From NCBI GenBank assembly GCA_015680685.1, contig MNCI01020816.1, positions 66,965 to 125,419 of the forward strand: a DNA stretch of 58,455 bases. The letters run 5' to 3'. The stretch is from Gnetum montanum (taxonomy: Eukaryota > Streptophyta > Gnetopsida > Gnetales > Gnetaceae). A program made the translations under genes and the position numbers. Position 1 is the stretch's first letter, and each line of letters begins with the position of its first letter. The notes beneath the pieces were generated by a model. It saw only the letters and a list, made by a program, of their open reading frames with translations. It was not told where the DNA came from and searched no databases. Positions 1 through 10,809 of the stretch are shown here, piece by piece.

Positions 1-861
1 AGAGCCTACGGACTCTTTGAATGTGGGTTTGTCAGGGCATTAAGGGCATGAGCCTGCTTTGGGGAGGATCCACTGACATTCCTATTTGGAACATTAGTTA
101 ACTTCTTTTCCTTAACATTTTGTAATTAATTTTAGTTTTGTTCATTTCCATCTCGACATCCACTTCATTGATGCCATAGTTGTCCCTTTTTACCTCTCTT
201 TCTTACTCCTTTTCTTTCTCCATTCTAACGCTACCGAAGGTTCGCGATTAGTCATGGGGGTACGGGGCCTGATTTTATGATTTTTCTTGTAAGCCCCAAA
301 TTTTTTCGTTTCTCTTCCTAACCCCTACACCTTCAGTAGTCATCATTTACATCTTCCCAGATCCATATCAACCATACCACAACTTAGCCAATGAGTTTAC
401 ACCGAAGCAAGGTATCGATTACATGATGATTCAATTACCCTTGCTATTATATGATTGTGTTGCGTGTGCAGGTGGCGATTAAATAAACAACAGATTGGAT
501 CTGGAGCTGGAGTAAACACTTAGAATGGAGCAGCACTAAAGCAGCTATGCAAGGAGCAGAATTGATGATGCACTTACGGATGGACAACGGAAGGTGCAAT
601 CTAGGCATTGGCAGCAGCAAGACTCTTCTCTCTTCTTCTCTTCTCTTCTCTCTTATCTTTTCTCTTAGCCACCAACTGTGGCCTAATGTCATTGTAATAA
701 GGTGTTCACCCTTATTCTCATGAACACCAGTCTTGTCAAGTCTTGTAATAATGAACCATTCACATGTCATTCCATTAGTTCCATTCCCCTCAATAATCCA
801 ATACCTACTCGATATCATTGTAAGGAACTCAAGGACGAGTTTTCATTCAGTCATGGGGGTA
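1..861 (+). mobile_element. Element A, 3' internal region (cut by window edge)
   Basis: This is the untranslated 3' internal part of a Tat/Athila-type LTR retrotransposon whose 5' half lies outside the window. It matches, base for base over long stretches, the same part of element D (30766-31594), starting from the shared words at 1-80 and 30766-30845. It ends in a polypurine-type motif directly before the LTR. The ORFs here (447-818 -, 702-947 +) are not conserved as proteins in D and are probably chance ORFs. Confidence 0.85.
852..861 (+). other. Polypurine tract of element A
   Basis: The motif CATGGGGGTA sits immediately before the TGATG start of the LTR, where plus-strand DNA synthesis would be primed. 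The same motif precedes the 3' LTR of D at 31585-31594. Confidence 0.75.
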
Positions 862-1870
862 TGATGAGACGTGATATGCACAAGCTACAATATCTCATAT
901 GCGATATCGCGGCCGATGTGATATCGTGTATGCGATATCACGGCTGACGCGATATCGCATCCCCCGCGATATCGTGCCGTTCCTTACGATATCGTGTACG
1001 CGATATTGCGGTCCGCCACCAAATCTATAAATAAGAGGCGGCACTTCCCTCATTTGATATCCTAGGCGTAAAGTAGCGAAGCTCTAGCGGATTGATCACC
1101 CCAGAGATAGAATATTTTCCATGTGTCCGCAGTAGGAGTCCCCCAAGTGAACGGTTCTTTATTCGAGCAGCTTTGTACCTGAACGCAAGTTGTATACGAA
1201 AATAAAGACGAGCTTTCTGGATAAACCTTGCAGTACATGGATAGGTTTAATTAATGTTATTTATTGCTTTCCTAGTAATGTGGCATGAGTACGACTTGGT
1301 TACGAGCGTTGACGAATGTGTACGGCTAGCCAAGAAATCGGCTACTCATCGCGATTAGATTCTCTCACCCTTACCTCCTAGAACGTGGGACAAGTACGAC
1401 TTGATTACGAGCATCCACGGATGTGTATAGCTAGTCAAGGAATCAGCTGCTTGTCACACTTAGGTTAGTTAGGTGCCTTAGTACGACCTCTTCGAGCACG
1501 TGCGTTACGTGTGGTAATCCCAGTAACGATTAGCATTTGGTAGCCACAGTTGCACAATTCAGGGTGTGTACGGCAAGTGGGAACGGATGCTGACGCTAGG
1601 ACTTAGTGCTGTAGTTATAATTATTTTTAGTCTCTCAACCCTTCACCCTTTAGCATAGGAGATAAACCAGAAAATACCAAAAAAATCATATACCTCAGAC
1701 TTACTTAACCATACACCATGACAACAACAAGTAAGTTTGGGAAGACAATGATTAATTAACCCCAAGTGTTCCTTGTGGCGTTTAGGCATTTAGTCTGCAG
1801 AGTTGAACCGGATCATGTGTGCTACGCTTGTTTCGTATGGTTGAGTGTAGGGGTACCTCGTCACTCATCA
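862..1870 (+). repeat. 3' LTR of element A
   Basis: The LTR runs from TGATGAGACG to CACTCATCA, so it has TG...CA ends. It aligns with the D LTRs at 25330-26140 and 31595-32084. A TATA-like CTATAAATAAG lies near 1024-1034 and an AATAAA at 1201-1206. At 1009 bp it is about 200 bp longer than the D 5' LTR (811 bp), because of an internal block with a roughly 105-bp direct duplication (about 1288-1392 and 1393-1497). No 5' LTR is visible, so age and target duplication cannot be read. Confidence 0.85.
890..1015. promoter_or_regulatory. GATATC palindrome array in the LTR U3
   Basis: GCGATATCGC-type palindromes and one-base variants recur about every 15-20 bp directly upstream of the TATA-like box. 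The D LTRs have the same array (25336-25402 and 31599-31710). Position suggests a promoter element; the binding factor is unknown. Confidence 0.6.
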
Positions 1871-2159
1871 GTTGTGATAGATGCAGAAAATTTTCTCATT
1901 CCATTTTATATTTACCAACCTCCTGTACATCACATAGTTTCATTACTGCACCCTTTAAAATTTTTTATATATAATTCATTGTTACACTATTTATCCCACA
2001 AAACCACTTAATGCCCACGTAGTGCCTTCATGTGGGTATGCCATCAAAGTGTTGTACTAGATTTTCCTACTCCAAGCTCATGAGATGTAATAGTAACACA
2101 ATACATTGATGGTGTACAGCACTGATGGTTCTGATGCATTGTCCAAAAATTCAAATTCA
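1871..2159. other. Flank of element A, no gene seen
   Basis: AT-rich sequence after the LTR. It has no recognisable coding content and no match elsewhere in the window that I could see. Confidence 0.5.
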
Positions 2160-3320
2160 AATTAACATTAAAGGTTTGCTTATTTACATATCATCAAATC
2201 ACTGATGGTTCTGATGCCTTGAAAGTTACAACAGGCATTGATGCAGATAGATTTCCATGAGTGCTTGAATTTTTCAGAGGGTGATTTCCAGATTTTGGTA
2301 AATACCCTGCTAAGTTCTGTCAATTAGAAATTAAAGAGAACTAGGCCAAACCCAATGAGGTAATTTTCACATTTATTGAACGGTTCCGAAAATGGTACTT
2401 TTTAGCATAGATTGAAAAATTGGATAGGATCTGTAAATTAGTAACCATTTTTATAAATCGAATCTTGAAAAGTCAGAATAAATCAACATAAAAATCAAAT
2501 TAAAATAGTCAATATTAACAAAAGAGAAAAGTTATATGCACTTGCCTTAACTGTGGCATTTTCCATTCTTTTTCATCTACCATCTCAATTAGAGTGAAAA
2601 ATCAAGTATAAAAAATTTTAGGTTTTAGCTGGCATTAGAAGTAGCAATATACAATATATTAAACCTAAAAAGCCAATAAAAATATAGCACTATTTATTAG
2701 ATCAAATATCAGATTCGATTTTGAATTTACATCAATATTGTCTTGCAATTTATCGTAAATCTTGCAATTAATTGCAGTTTTCTCAATCTATGCTTTTCAG
2801 AGGCTAATAATAAATTACATGCCATTGTGGCTAAGGTACACAATACATGACCAACAGCTGAGAAGGTGGGGATGGAGGCTTCACGTATGGATGGTGTAGA
2901 TCCTCAAGTGGTGGCGGAGGTGACTGCACTGGTCTTCTGCTGCATTCCCCTTTCATCCCTTTTTTCTGCACACAAACCCCTTTCATCCCTTTTTCTGCAC
3001 ACAAACCACACATTTTATATCAGACATGAATGTGTAAAATACATAATATATCACAAAAAACAAAATGGCCTTGCCGTAGGAATATTGTTGAAGCAGTCTA
3101 CTCTGCACACTAGTTGAAAAGAACAAGCAAACCTTCATAATTAACAAGGCTAGGAACTCCGACACCAAATACCTTCTGCTTTGTGTTGCAGTTCTAACCA
3201 TGGGTGGGGTCCTTGTATTGAATCATGAGCATCCTCTGCTCGGTAGCACTTAAAAAAAAAGGCATTGGTTGTTTACCAAATGGACTAGCTGTCCTAACGT
3301 GTCAACCATGGTAGCCTACT
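2160..3320. repeat. Paralogous host-like segment, copy 1
   Basis: Similar in order to 11400-13270 (copy 2) and partly to 13650-14340 (copy 3). Shared landmarks are the AT-rich block at 2560-2740 versus 11540-11705, the segment at 2850-3010 versus 12640-12760 and 13840-13925, and the minus-strand hydrophobic stretch at 3040-3200. Copy 1 lacks the part matching about 11.75-12.6 kb. Minus-strand ORF 2983-3201 is a hydrophobic fragment (72 aa) whose counterparts at 12814-13059 and 14000-14090 are equally hydrophobic, so it may be an old transmembrane exon. The family is not recognised. A 30-bp two-copy duplication lies at 2947-3005. Confidence 0.6.
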
Positions 3321-4543
3321 ATATGGAAACCCAGAATAGTCTCAGCAGGAAAGGGCTATGTGACAATAACGATAATAATAATATTTTAAACAAAATATTG
3401 AAAACTTAAATTTAATTTTACAAGGGTTCTATTATGTGTTGAAAAGCATAGTAAAATAACTAAAATCAAAATTAAACATTTGTGCAATTTTTCTTTCCTT
3501 AAAAAAAATACAACAAGAAAATTAAAATTAAATTCAAATTTATCTGATCCAATGCCGCTTGACGACCTTTGTTTGGTGTGTTATCTACTATTTGAGAGAA
3601 ACAACCCTGCCACCGTTTGTGGCATTCACTGTTGATTCTTCATTGCAATAGAGTGTTTGTCGTCTGTTATAAGGCAAGAAAATAAAGAAAAAGATGTTGT
3701 TGTCGGTCACCTGCTTGGTGCAATAGCTTCTTGTAGGAGAGAAGAGAAAACTGAAACACACGCCCTCACAAGTCCTTAGCTGCTATTGTTATAGTTGTTG
3801 TAGGGGAGAGAGGCGTGCATGTTGTACATTATGGTCATTTCTACGAACTGTCGCATGCATCGCTGCCAACACCCGCTTTCTTGTTCCTTACAGCGCACCC
3901 AATATCAAGAAGAAGAGAAGGACTTCAGTCACCCACTGCTCAGGCGTCGTCTATGTGCATTGCTGCGTCTCACGTGCCTGAGTCACTGTTGTTTTTTGTA
4001 GTGCAGAGTGAGAGACTACTATCCGCGAGAGACTTACGGCGCTTGCCAAGAGAAGAGAGAAGACTGCCAAAAAGCCCCTCCACTGTCAATGTTTCTGGTG
4101 CCAATTGTTGGAGTACGTGGTGCAAAGAAAGGTTGTCAGAAGGCACTACTAGAGCGAGTGAAGGCCCTGATTGGTGCCCCACCCTACTGGCCGCAAAACA
4201 AAAAATGGTTGTTGCAAACTCTGGCTCCGCCTCCCCTGTTTCTTGCTGCCTCCCTCCTCTTTTATAGTGCCCTATCGGAGAAACCCTAACCCTAAACCAC
4301 CAACTGCCTTTGTCACATCAATCGCAACACGGAAAATTAAAAAAAAATAAACCTTAAGTTTTATGGTTTATGTTGAAATAATTTTTTTTGTTTATTTTTT
4401 GTTTATTTTTTATTTTGATTTTTTTCTCTTTTTTTTAACCTTTTTTGAAAAAGAACATTTCATTTGGGAATATTGAATTTTCACAGTAGATATTACTGTT
4501 GATCAAGGCCCTATGCCTAGCATGGGTGAGGTTGGCCTCAACA
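3321..4543 (-). repeat. 3' LTR of element B (end truncated)
   Basis: Minus-strand LTR beginning TGTTGAGG at 4543, about 90 percent similar by eye to 7125-8259. It stops matching near 3321, so about 110 bp of the end are lost. A TATA-like box lies near 4255-4266. Two telomere-like AAACCCTAA words lie at 4281-4298 just upstream of the TATA on the minus strand. The ORFs 3815-4267, 4008-4289 and 3970-4182 lie inside the LTR and are not gene candidates. Confidence 0.8.
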
Positions 4544-4558
4544 CTTAGCCCCCAAACT
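4544..4558 (-). other. Polypurine tract of element B
   Basis: Minus strand AGTTTGGGGGCTAAG directly before the LTR start TGTTGAGG. Its position and purine content are those of a polypurine tract. Confidence 0.75.
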
Positions 4559-5620
4559 ATAGATTGCATGCAAATGCAAGAACTATAAAACTTTGAATGA
4601 AAATGCAACAGATGGGGAAACAAAAAAAACATTAGACAAGAAATGCAAACTTGAAAGTAAACTATAATGTTCTAAACATGATCAAAATAACCAAATAATG
4701 GAAAAAGACACCGACATAGGCCATCCAAACAATCATTAAAACCTAAATATATAATTTATTGTTATTTTAACTAAGATCTNTTTTTTTTTGAAACTTAAAT
4801 TTAAAATGGGAAACAGAGGTTAGGGTGAAGATTGCTACCGAACCCCATCACACTCAAGAACTTATTACACTGTCAATGAACATGGTCCTCATTTTTTTGT
4901 TTTGTTTTTTTTTTTTAAAAGAAACTTTGCTCATGGTGTACTTCATTCTTAAGATAGGAATTCCAACACAAATCTGGCCAATTAGCTACACTGCCAAAGA
5001 GCATGGTCCTATTGGAAACTTTGCCCATGGTGTAGTTCAATCTTCGTGTATGTGCCTTTGATTGGTGGCATCATAACAGGTCTCCTGGGTGGATAAGGGT
5101 TCTCAAGTAGAAATGAACACACTTCACCTCGTTGTTCACAGGATAGCTATGGATCATCATACCTTAGGGCTTTGGCTTATGAGAGGAAAGGATAGAATTT
5201 TCCAAGGTTACCTAGTAATTATGACTAACCACTCTCAAACATCACATATCCTACACTCACATGATCATGATGATAACATGATAAGTTTGTATAAATCAAA
5301 TGCTCCATAATCTAACATAACAAATAAACTGAAACCTTATAATCAATTGGAAAGTGGTATAGTATTTATAAAATATAAAGCAGATTTTATAGCATTATAT
5401 AATAGTAATAGTAAATTATATTATACCTACATTATTTTTCAATGGTGTTAAAATGACCCAATATTAAGTAATTCAAATGACAAATGATTATTAAAATCAT
5501 ATGAAGAACACAATAATCAAAACAATATGCTAAGAAAGAAATGATGAAAATGTAAGCAAAATATGGAAACATAACAATATACATATGAAATGCAAAGAAA
5601 AAGGGGAAGAAGACATGCAA
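4559..5620 (-). other. 3' untranslated region of element B
   Basis: Non-coding. The part at about 4815-5060 matches the reverse complement of 24935-25120 in element C, which shows that B and C share their 3' untranslated region as well as their coding tail. It contains an undetermined base (N) at 4780 next to a poly-T run. Confidence 0.65.
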
Positions 5621-6399
5621 CTAAGAATCTACCAGATGCCCACGTGGGGTACCTGAGTAGAAATGTTTCAAATGAAATGCATTAAAATTCCTATTCAACT
5701 TATATCCTTGAAAATCAGCAATCTTAAACACATTTGGGGCAGTGATGTCTCCGATTTGGAATAGACCTGACCACATAGGGGAAAACTTAGTTTGAGGGCT
5801 AGTTTGACTAGACGCTCTATCCCTCTTAAGGACTAGATCACCTACTTGAAAATTTTTAGCTGGATATTTTTTATCGAACCATCTCTTGACAGTTTGTTGA
5901 CACTTACGATTATGAAAATCAAGACCTACACTTATCTTGCTTGATCGTTTTGTATAAGGTTTTTCTTTAATATAAGTTTCAATGATAGGTCTAGGTTTTG
6001 GTGGGTCATCAGATATAGCTTTTCTAGGAGAATGTTCCATGGATATGTTATTAAAATTTAGCACACCTTCAAATGTTTTAAGAGGTAAGGTCTTATTTAT
6101 ATCTTTGTCTTCCCCTAAAGGTGGTGGATCACTTAGACAAAATCCATCGTGTTGTTGATAAGGCAAGGTGTCTTCATAGTTTCTTCACCTTCTCTAGAAC
6201 TTTGATAAAATTGGATGGGATCTGTATAAGAGATACAATTTTTTGTAGTTCCACTCACATAGTCATTTTCAAGATGTTCACTACACTCAACCTCAATAAC
6301 CCCAACATAAAGATTAGCATTTTGATCTTTTAAAGATTGATTTTGTTGATCCAAGGTTGTTACTACTTGTTTGTAGAAGGGTTCTTGGGGTATAGTCAT
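5621..6399 (-). pseudogene. Gypsy pol remnant: protease tail joined to integrase C-terminal tail
   Basis: Two overlapping minus-strand frames, 6399-6133 and 6166-5621, continue each other after one frameshift. The first begins MTIPQEPFYKQVV, identical in layout to the end of the element C protease ORF (about 23530). The second ends in a segment typical of gypsy integrase C-termini: KNFQVGDLVLK, then KFSPMWSGLFQI, then FNAFHLKHFY close to the stop. Reverse transcriptase, RNase H and the integrase catalytic core, normally over 700 residues between these parts, are missing. Element C (23530-24297) has the same joint, so the deletion predates both copies. The frameshift makes this copy non-functional. 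Family placement is by motif recognition, without a search. Confidence 0.75.
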
Positions 6400-7008
6400 G
6401 GTAATTATGAAAGTTAAAAGGGTTTCTTACTAAGAGAGCCGGGGGTTGATGGGCTGGCATTTTAGTCCGAAGTGTTTTTTTGGAATTGAACTTGAAAAAA
6501 GTGAAGCTCGTTGTTTTCTCAAAGTAAATTGCCGAGTAGTTGGTTGACTAGGGATAGGAGTATGAGTTCTTTGTTAAGATATTCTGTAAGAAAAGTCACT
6601 CATAAAATGAAAATAACAGGAAATGTAAAATGCTAATAAATTGTGAAAATTAAAGAAAATGAAAAAAATATTTGAATGTTATATTTTTTTTTATTTTTAA
6701 TATATTTTTTTTAATTTTTAAAAGTAAAATTGAAATTACAAAATTTCAGAAAAGTAAATTGAAAGTAAAATGATTTACATCACCTCAATTAAATTTCAGA
6801 AAAATAAATTAAAAAATGGATTGCTAAAATATAAATTTGGAGATTTGAAAATGAAACTAAAATAGAGCAATAAAACTGAAAATAGGGAGGCAAAAATAAA
6901 ACAAAAAGTAAAAAAAATGATAATAATAATTTTTTTCTTAAAAAAAGAAATATAAAAGGAAAATAAAGAAAAGGTTGAGAAACTGCCCTCCTTCTAGCAC
7001 CAAAAAGG
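6400..7008 (-). other. 5' internal region of element B with putative primer site
   Basis: AT-rich and without a usable ORF. Next to the 5' LTR, after a 6-base spacer, the minus strand reads TGGTGCTAGAAGGAGGGC (7002-6985), the expected place for a tRNA primer-binding site. The tRNA is not assigned. No gag is recognisable in this copy. Confidence 0.5.
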
Positions 7009-8259
7009 TGTTGATGCGTAAATTTTGGACATGCGAACGCCTGTGAAAACTCGTTTTAGGAGACTTGCCTAGGGCGCCTCCCGTATGGGTATGAAAACCT
7101 GGGAATAGTATCACCTGGAAAGGGCTATGTCACAATAATGATAATAATAATATTTTAAACAAAATATTGAAAACTTAAATTTAATTTTAGAAGGGTTCTA
7201 TTATGTTTTGAAAAGCATAGTAAAATAACTAAAATCAAAATTAAACATTTGTGCAATTTTTCTTTCCTTAAAAAAAATACAACAAGAAAATTAAAATTGA
7301 ATTGAAATTTATCTGATCCAATGCCGCTTGACCACCCTTGTTTGAGAGAAACCACCCTGCCACCGTTTGTGGCATTCACTGTTGATTCTTCATTGGGATA
7401 GAGTGTTTGTCGTCTGTTATAAGGCAAGAAAATAAAGAAAAAGACATTGCTGCCAGTCACCTGCTTGGTGCAATAGCTTCTTGCAAGAGAGAAGAGAAAA
7501 CTGAAACAGACATCCTCACAGGTCCTTAGCTTGCTACAGCCGTTGTAGGGGAGAGAGGCGTGCATGCTGTACGTTATGGTCATTTCTACGAACCGTTGCA
7601 TGCATCGCTGCCAACACCCGCTTTCCTGTTCCTGACAGCGCACCCAATATCAGGAAGAAGAGAAGGACTTCAATCACCCATTGCTCAGGCATCGTCTGTG
7701 TGCGTTGTTGCGCCTCACATGCCTAAGTCATAGTTGTTTTCTGCAGTGCAGAGAGAGACTACTATCCGCGAGAGACTTAAGGTGCCTACCGGCAAAAGAG
7801 AGAAGACTGCCGAAAAGCCCCTCCACTGTCAGTGTTTCTGGTGCTAATTGTTGAAGTAAGTGGCACAGAGAAAGGTTGCCGGAAGGCACTGCTAGAGCAA
7901 GTGAAGGCCCCCATCGGTGCCCCAACCTACTGGCCGCAAAACAGAAAATGGTCGTTGTAAACTCTGGCTCTGCCTCCCCTGTTTCTTGCTACCTTCCTCC
8001 TCCTTTATAGCCTAACCCTAAACTACGAGCTGCCTTTGCCACGTCAACCGCAACACACAAAACTGAAAAAAAAAATAAGCCTTAAGTTTTATGGTTTATT
8101 TTGAAATATTTTTTTTGTTTATTTTTTTTTATTTTTCATTTTGGGTTTTTTCTTTATTTTTTTAACCTTTTTTGAAAAAAGAACATTTCATTTGGGAATA
8201 CTAAATTTTCACAGTAGATCAAGGCCGTATGCCTACCATGGGTGAGGTTGGCCTCAACA
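7009..8259 (-). repeat. 5' LTR of element B
   Basis: Complete minus-strand LTR of 1251 bp with TGTTGAGG start and GCATCAACA end. A TATA-like CTATAAAGG lies at about 8003-8011 and a telomere-like AAACCCTAA-type run at 8011-8024. The last ~100 bp resemble 21620-21734, the end of the element C LTR. The ORFs 7155-7643 and 7728-7925 fall inside it. Confidence 0.85.
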
Positions 8260-8960
8260 CGTACTCATCTAGAATTCCTTCCACCATGAATGGAATCGTC
8301 CGGCATGAAATTGTTGACTGGGTTTAAAGAGAGCGTAATGCACAATAAAGTGTTTCACAGGTCCCGGATGCCGTGACGGTTCCTTAGACGTATTTGGGGA
8401 CGGATGGAGTCCAAAGGTATAAGTAATAGTTTTATTTAGATTGGATAATGTTTAAAAGCACTACAGATTATGGATAAACTTTGTGTTACTCATTGTGATT
8501 TGCAATTTTTGACTATCAAACATTTTCAAAATATTTTGTTAAAAAGAAAATAAGTGTAAGTAGGATATAAAATCTATTTTGAAATATTAAATATGTACAA
8601 TTCACCTGCCTCCTAAAACGTTTTCGGATGCTTATCACTGGAGGCTCCTGAAAGTTCCGATCCGTCCCCAGAGGTCCTGTCCCTGCTTCACACCAACAAT
8701 AAATTATACTGTGCTACATTCCACGATATTTAGAAATTAGAATTCCCGGCAGAGAGCAGTCCTGCATTTTCATGGTCGGCCGTTCTAGATCTCCTACTTA
8801 AAGGACCTTAAATTACATCTCAATCTCCTACTTGTTTTGAAACGCGGACTCGCCAATAAACTCGTTTTTGCCAGTAAACACCGACTCGGCAAGTTTGACA
8901 ACAAAAGGATGAGAAATATACATTTTTTTTTATTCAAACTCGTTTTGAATGGTAAAACTC
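8260..8960. repeat. Rest of host segment copy 1, then a possible small inverted-repeat element
   Basis: 8260-8340 continues the host segment interrupted by B (compare 13244-13275 and 14231-14290). Around 8393-8410 and 8657-8680 lie inverted copies of GGGGACGGAT in imperfect longer arms enclosing about 250 bp. This could be a MITE, but a target duplication is not clear. No coding region seen. Confidence 0.4.
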
Positions 8961-10100
8961 AGGAGCCCTGTTCAGTCTCGAACTATGCAGATTAATCACC
9001 ATAGAGTTGGTGACATCTTAATTACACTCTCTAAATTACATTTACATCATAAAATTTAAATATTAAGTAAGTGCGGAGCCCTAGTCATACAGTTAATAGA
9101 AACAGGAAATGGGAAACACAATTATAATGGAAACTTAACAAGAAAACAAAAATGATGTAGTTAGAAGGTCGCAGTAAGAAATGTAATTTATGTAATATAA
9201 TTATTAATATATGGTTTAACTAGAATATAAAATTTTAATAAAAATTTATACTAATGAAAATAAATACACCTTTAAAACTGTTTTGAAAGATTAAAACTTT
9301 AGCAACTAACCCAGAGAAACTTAAAACTAGATTTTATGCTTCAGAGAAATGAATATGAAATATACATATACATTAAGAAATAAAATATTCTTGAACACTT
9401 AATAAAATACTTACAACCTGTAGTCCTTGAATCTCAGTGAATCAAAAAAGAAATAAACAAAAGCAATAGATTTCAACATAAAGGATTCATCACACAAAAA
9501 TCTTCAATACCAGTAAATGGAAAAACAGCTATGAAACCTTAAATATCTAAGGGATAGAATATGAAAACATTTACAAAGATCCTGGTAGTCTAAGGGCATG
9601 TTAACAATGTTTGTAATCTAGGAGAGGTAACAGTGTTTGCAAAGAGACATCATTTACATAAAGTGAAATTCATATCTAACACACAAACAAAACTTCTAAA
9701 ACTTGAAAGCCTATTTACAACTTCTCAAGAAAGGTTATAGTAAATTGATGAAACAATCCAGCATCTTACGCATATCCAAGCATCTGCAAGAAAACACAAA
9801 AACACCATTAATCAATCAAAGCTGAATCTTATGGAAATAATTTTTAAAAAGCCAAAGATGAGCCGAAAAATATCTTCAGTAAAAATAGTTTTAGAACCTA
9901 TTGCAGGTTAAAGCATGGCAAGATTCACCGGGGCTTTGTAAGAAAACATGAATATCATCAGCTATCTCAAGATGTAACGATAGTCTTTAAAACATTACAA
10001 ATTTACCAAGGCCCAGGGAACATCTACCTATAGCGTATACAGAGTAAAAGTGTTTAGAATGAAGACATTGTGCATTGAAAATCACAGATACAGGAACTGT
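8961..10100. other. AT-rich stretch, no gene seen
   Basis: Only 8965-9030 stands out, because it resembles 11125-11190 (ATTAATCACCA...GAG context). No ORF over 60 codons and no recognised motif. Confidence 0.4.
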
Positions 10101-10103
10101 GTG

Positions 10104-10283
10104 TTGGTGATCAGAAATAAGCATGTTGGTGATCAGAAATGAAAAGAAAGAGATAAAGTGATGGAAATAATTTAGAACTGCTCAAATAATACATTGGTGA
10201 TCAGAAATAAGCATGTTGGTGATCAGAAATGAAAAGAAAGAGATAAAGTGATGGAAATAATTTAGAACTGCTCAGATAATACA
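10104..10283. repeat. 90-bp tandem duplication
   Basis: 10104-10193 and 10194-10283 are identical except for one base. Each unit itself contains TTGGTGATCAGAAAT twice. Confidence 0.95.
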
Positions 10284-10542
10284 TTGACGCAGTATTGGCT
10301 GAGAAAAGAATAGTAAAAATTAAATCAAATAACAGAAAACAGAGCACAATATGTTATGAATCGGAGTTGGTACAAGTCCGGCAGATGCTGACAGAACAGA
10401 CTGAGAAACAAAGCACCATCAGCACATAAACAAAACCTGCTCATTGAGCAGAGATGTCTGTGGAAACAAGAACAAGAAGCAGCCGCAGCGGTTGTTTCCT
10501 TCTGCGCAACTCTTTTGTTGCAGGTGACTCTCGGAGAAGATG

Positions 10543-10806
10543 TCATTGCAGGGTCTGGATCTTGGTCAGGCTCCCTTTCACGAGCTTCTTGTCTAGATCT
10601 TCAATGGTGTCTCGCAGGCCCTGCAGGCACGCCACAGCTTCTTCTGGATTTGCTTGGAGTTGTACTGCTAAAGTGCTACCGCCACTGCTGCTGCCACGGC
10701 CATGGCAGAGAAGTAAAAACAAAAAATAAAAACTGATCCCCACGGAAGGCCAATGCAAAATTAGCAGGGACACCAAAATCGTTGCGCTACCTTTTCCCAT
10801 GCCCAT
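10543..10806 (-). CDS. Small hypothetical membrane protein (87 aa), uncertain
   Basis: The ORF begins MGMGKGSATI. It has a strongly hydrophobic segment at residues 9-34, a short Gly/Ser linker, then a charged amphipathic tail (EEAVACLQGLRDTIEDLDKK, residues 55-74) that could form a coiled coil. This layered composition and the locally higher GC make it more protein-like than most ORFs here. No family is recognised. It lies in the low-repeat region and no promoter could be assigned. It may be a real small gene, one exon, or a chance ORF. Confidence 0.3.
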   Translation of the reverse strand: MGMGKGSATILVSLLILHWPSVGISFYFLFLLLCHGRGSSSGGSTLAVQLQANPEEAVACLQGLRDTIEDLDKKLVKGSLTKIQTLQ

Positions 10807-10809
10807 TTT

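Larger units (their letters stand above)
3321..8259 (-). mobile_element. Element B, non-autonomous gypsy-type LTR retrotransposon
   Basis: Read on the minus strand: 5' LTR 8259-7009, putative primer site, about 2.4 kb internal region, polypurine tract, 3' LTR 4543-3321. The only coding remnant runs from a protease tail to the C-terminal tail of integrase (6399-5621); RT, RNase H and the integrase core are absent. The flanks match copies 2 and 3 of the host segment, which still have an unoccupied site (13244 and 14231, CGTACT). CTACT on the left and GTACT on the right are compatible with a 5-bp target duplication. The outer ~110 bp of the 3' LTR are missing. Confidence 0.8.

Noticed and set aside
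3815-4289. Overlapping ORFs of 150 and 93 aa
   Set aside because: Inside the B 3' LTR; the matching part of the 5' LTR has different frames.
4281-4298. Interstitial telomere repeat
   Set aside because: Only two units, and the same place in both LTRs, so it is an LTR promoter word rather than telomeric DNA.
7155-7643. 162-aa minus-strand ORF
   Set aside because: Entirely inside the B 5' LTR and not open over the same span in the 3' LTR.
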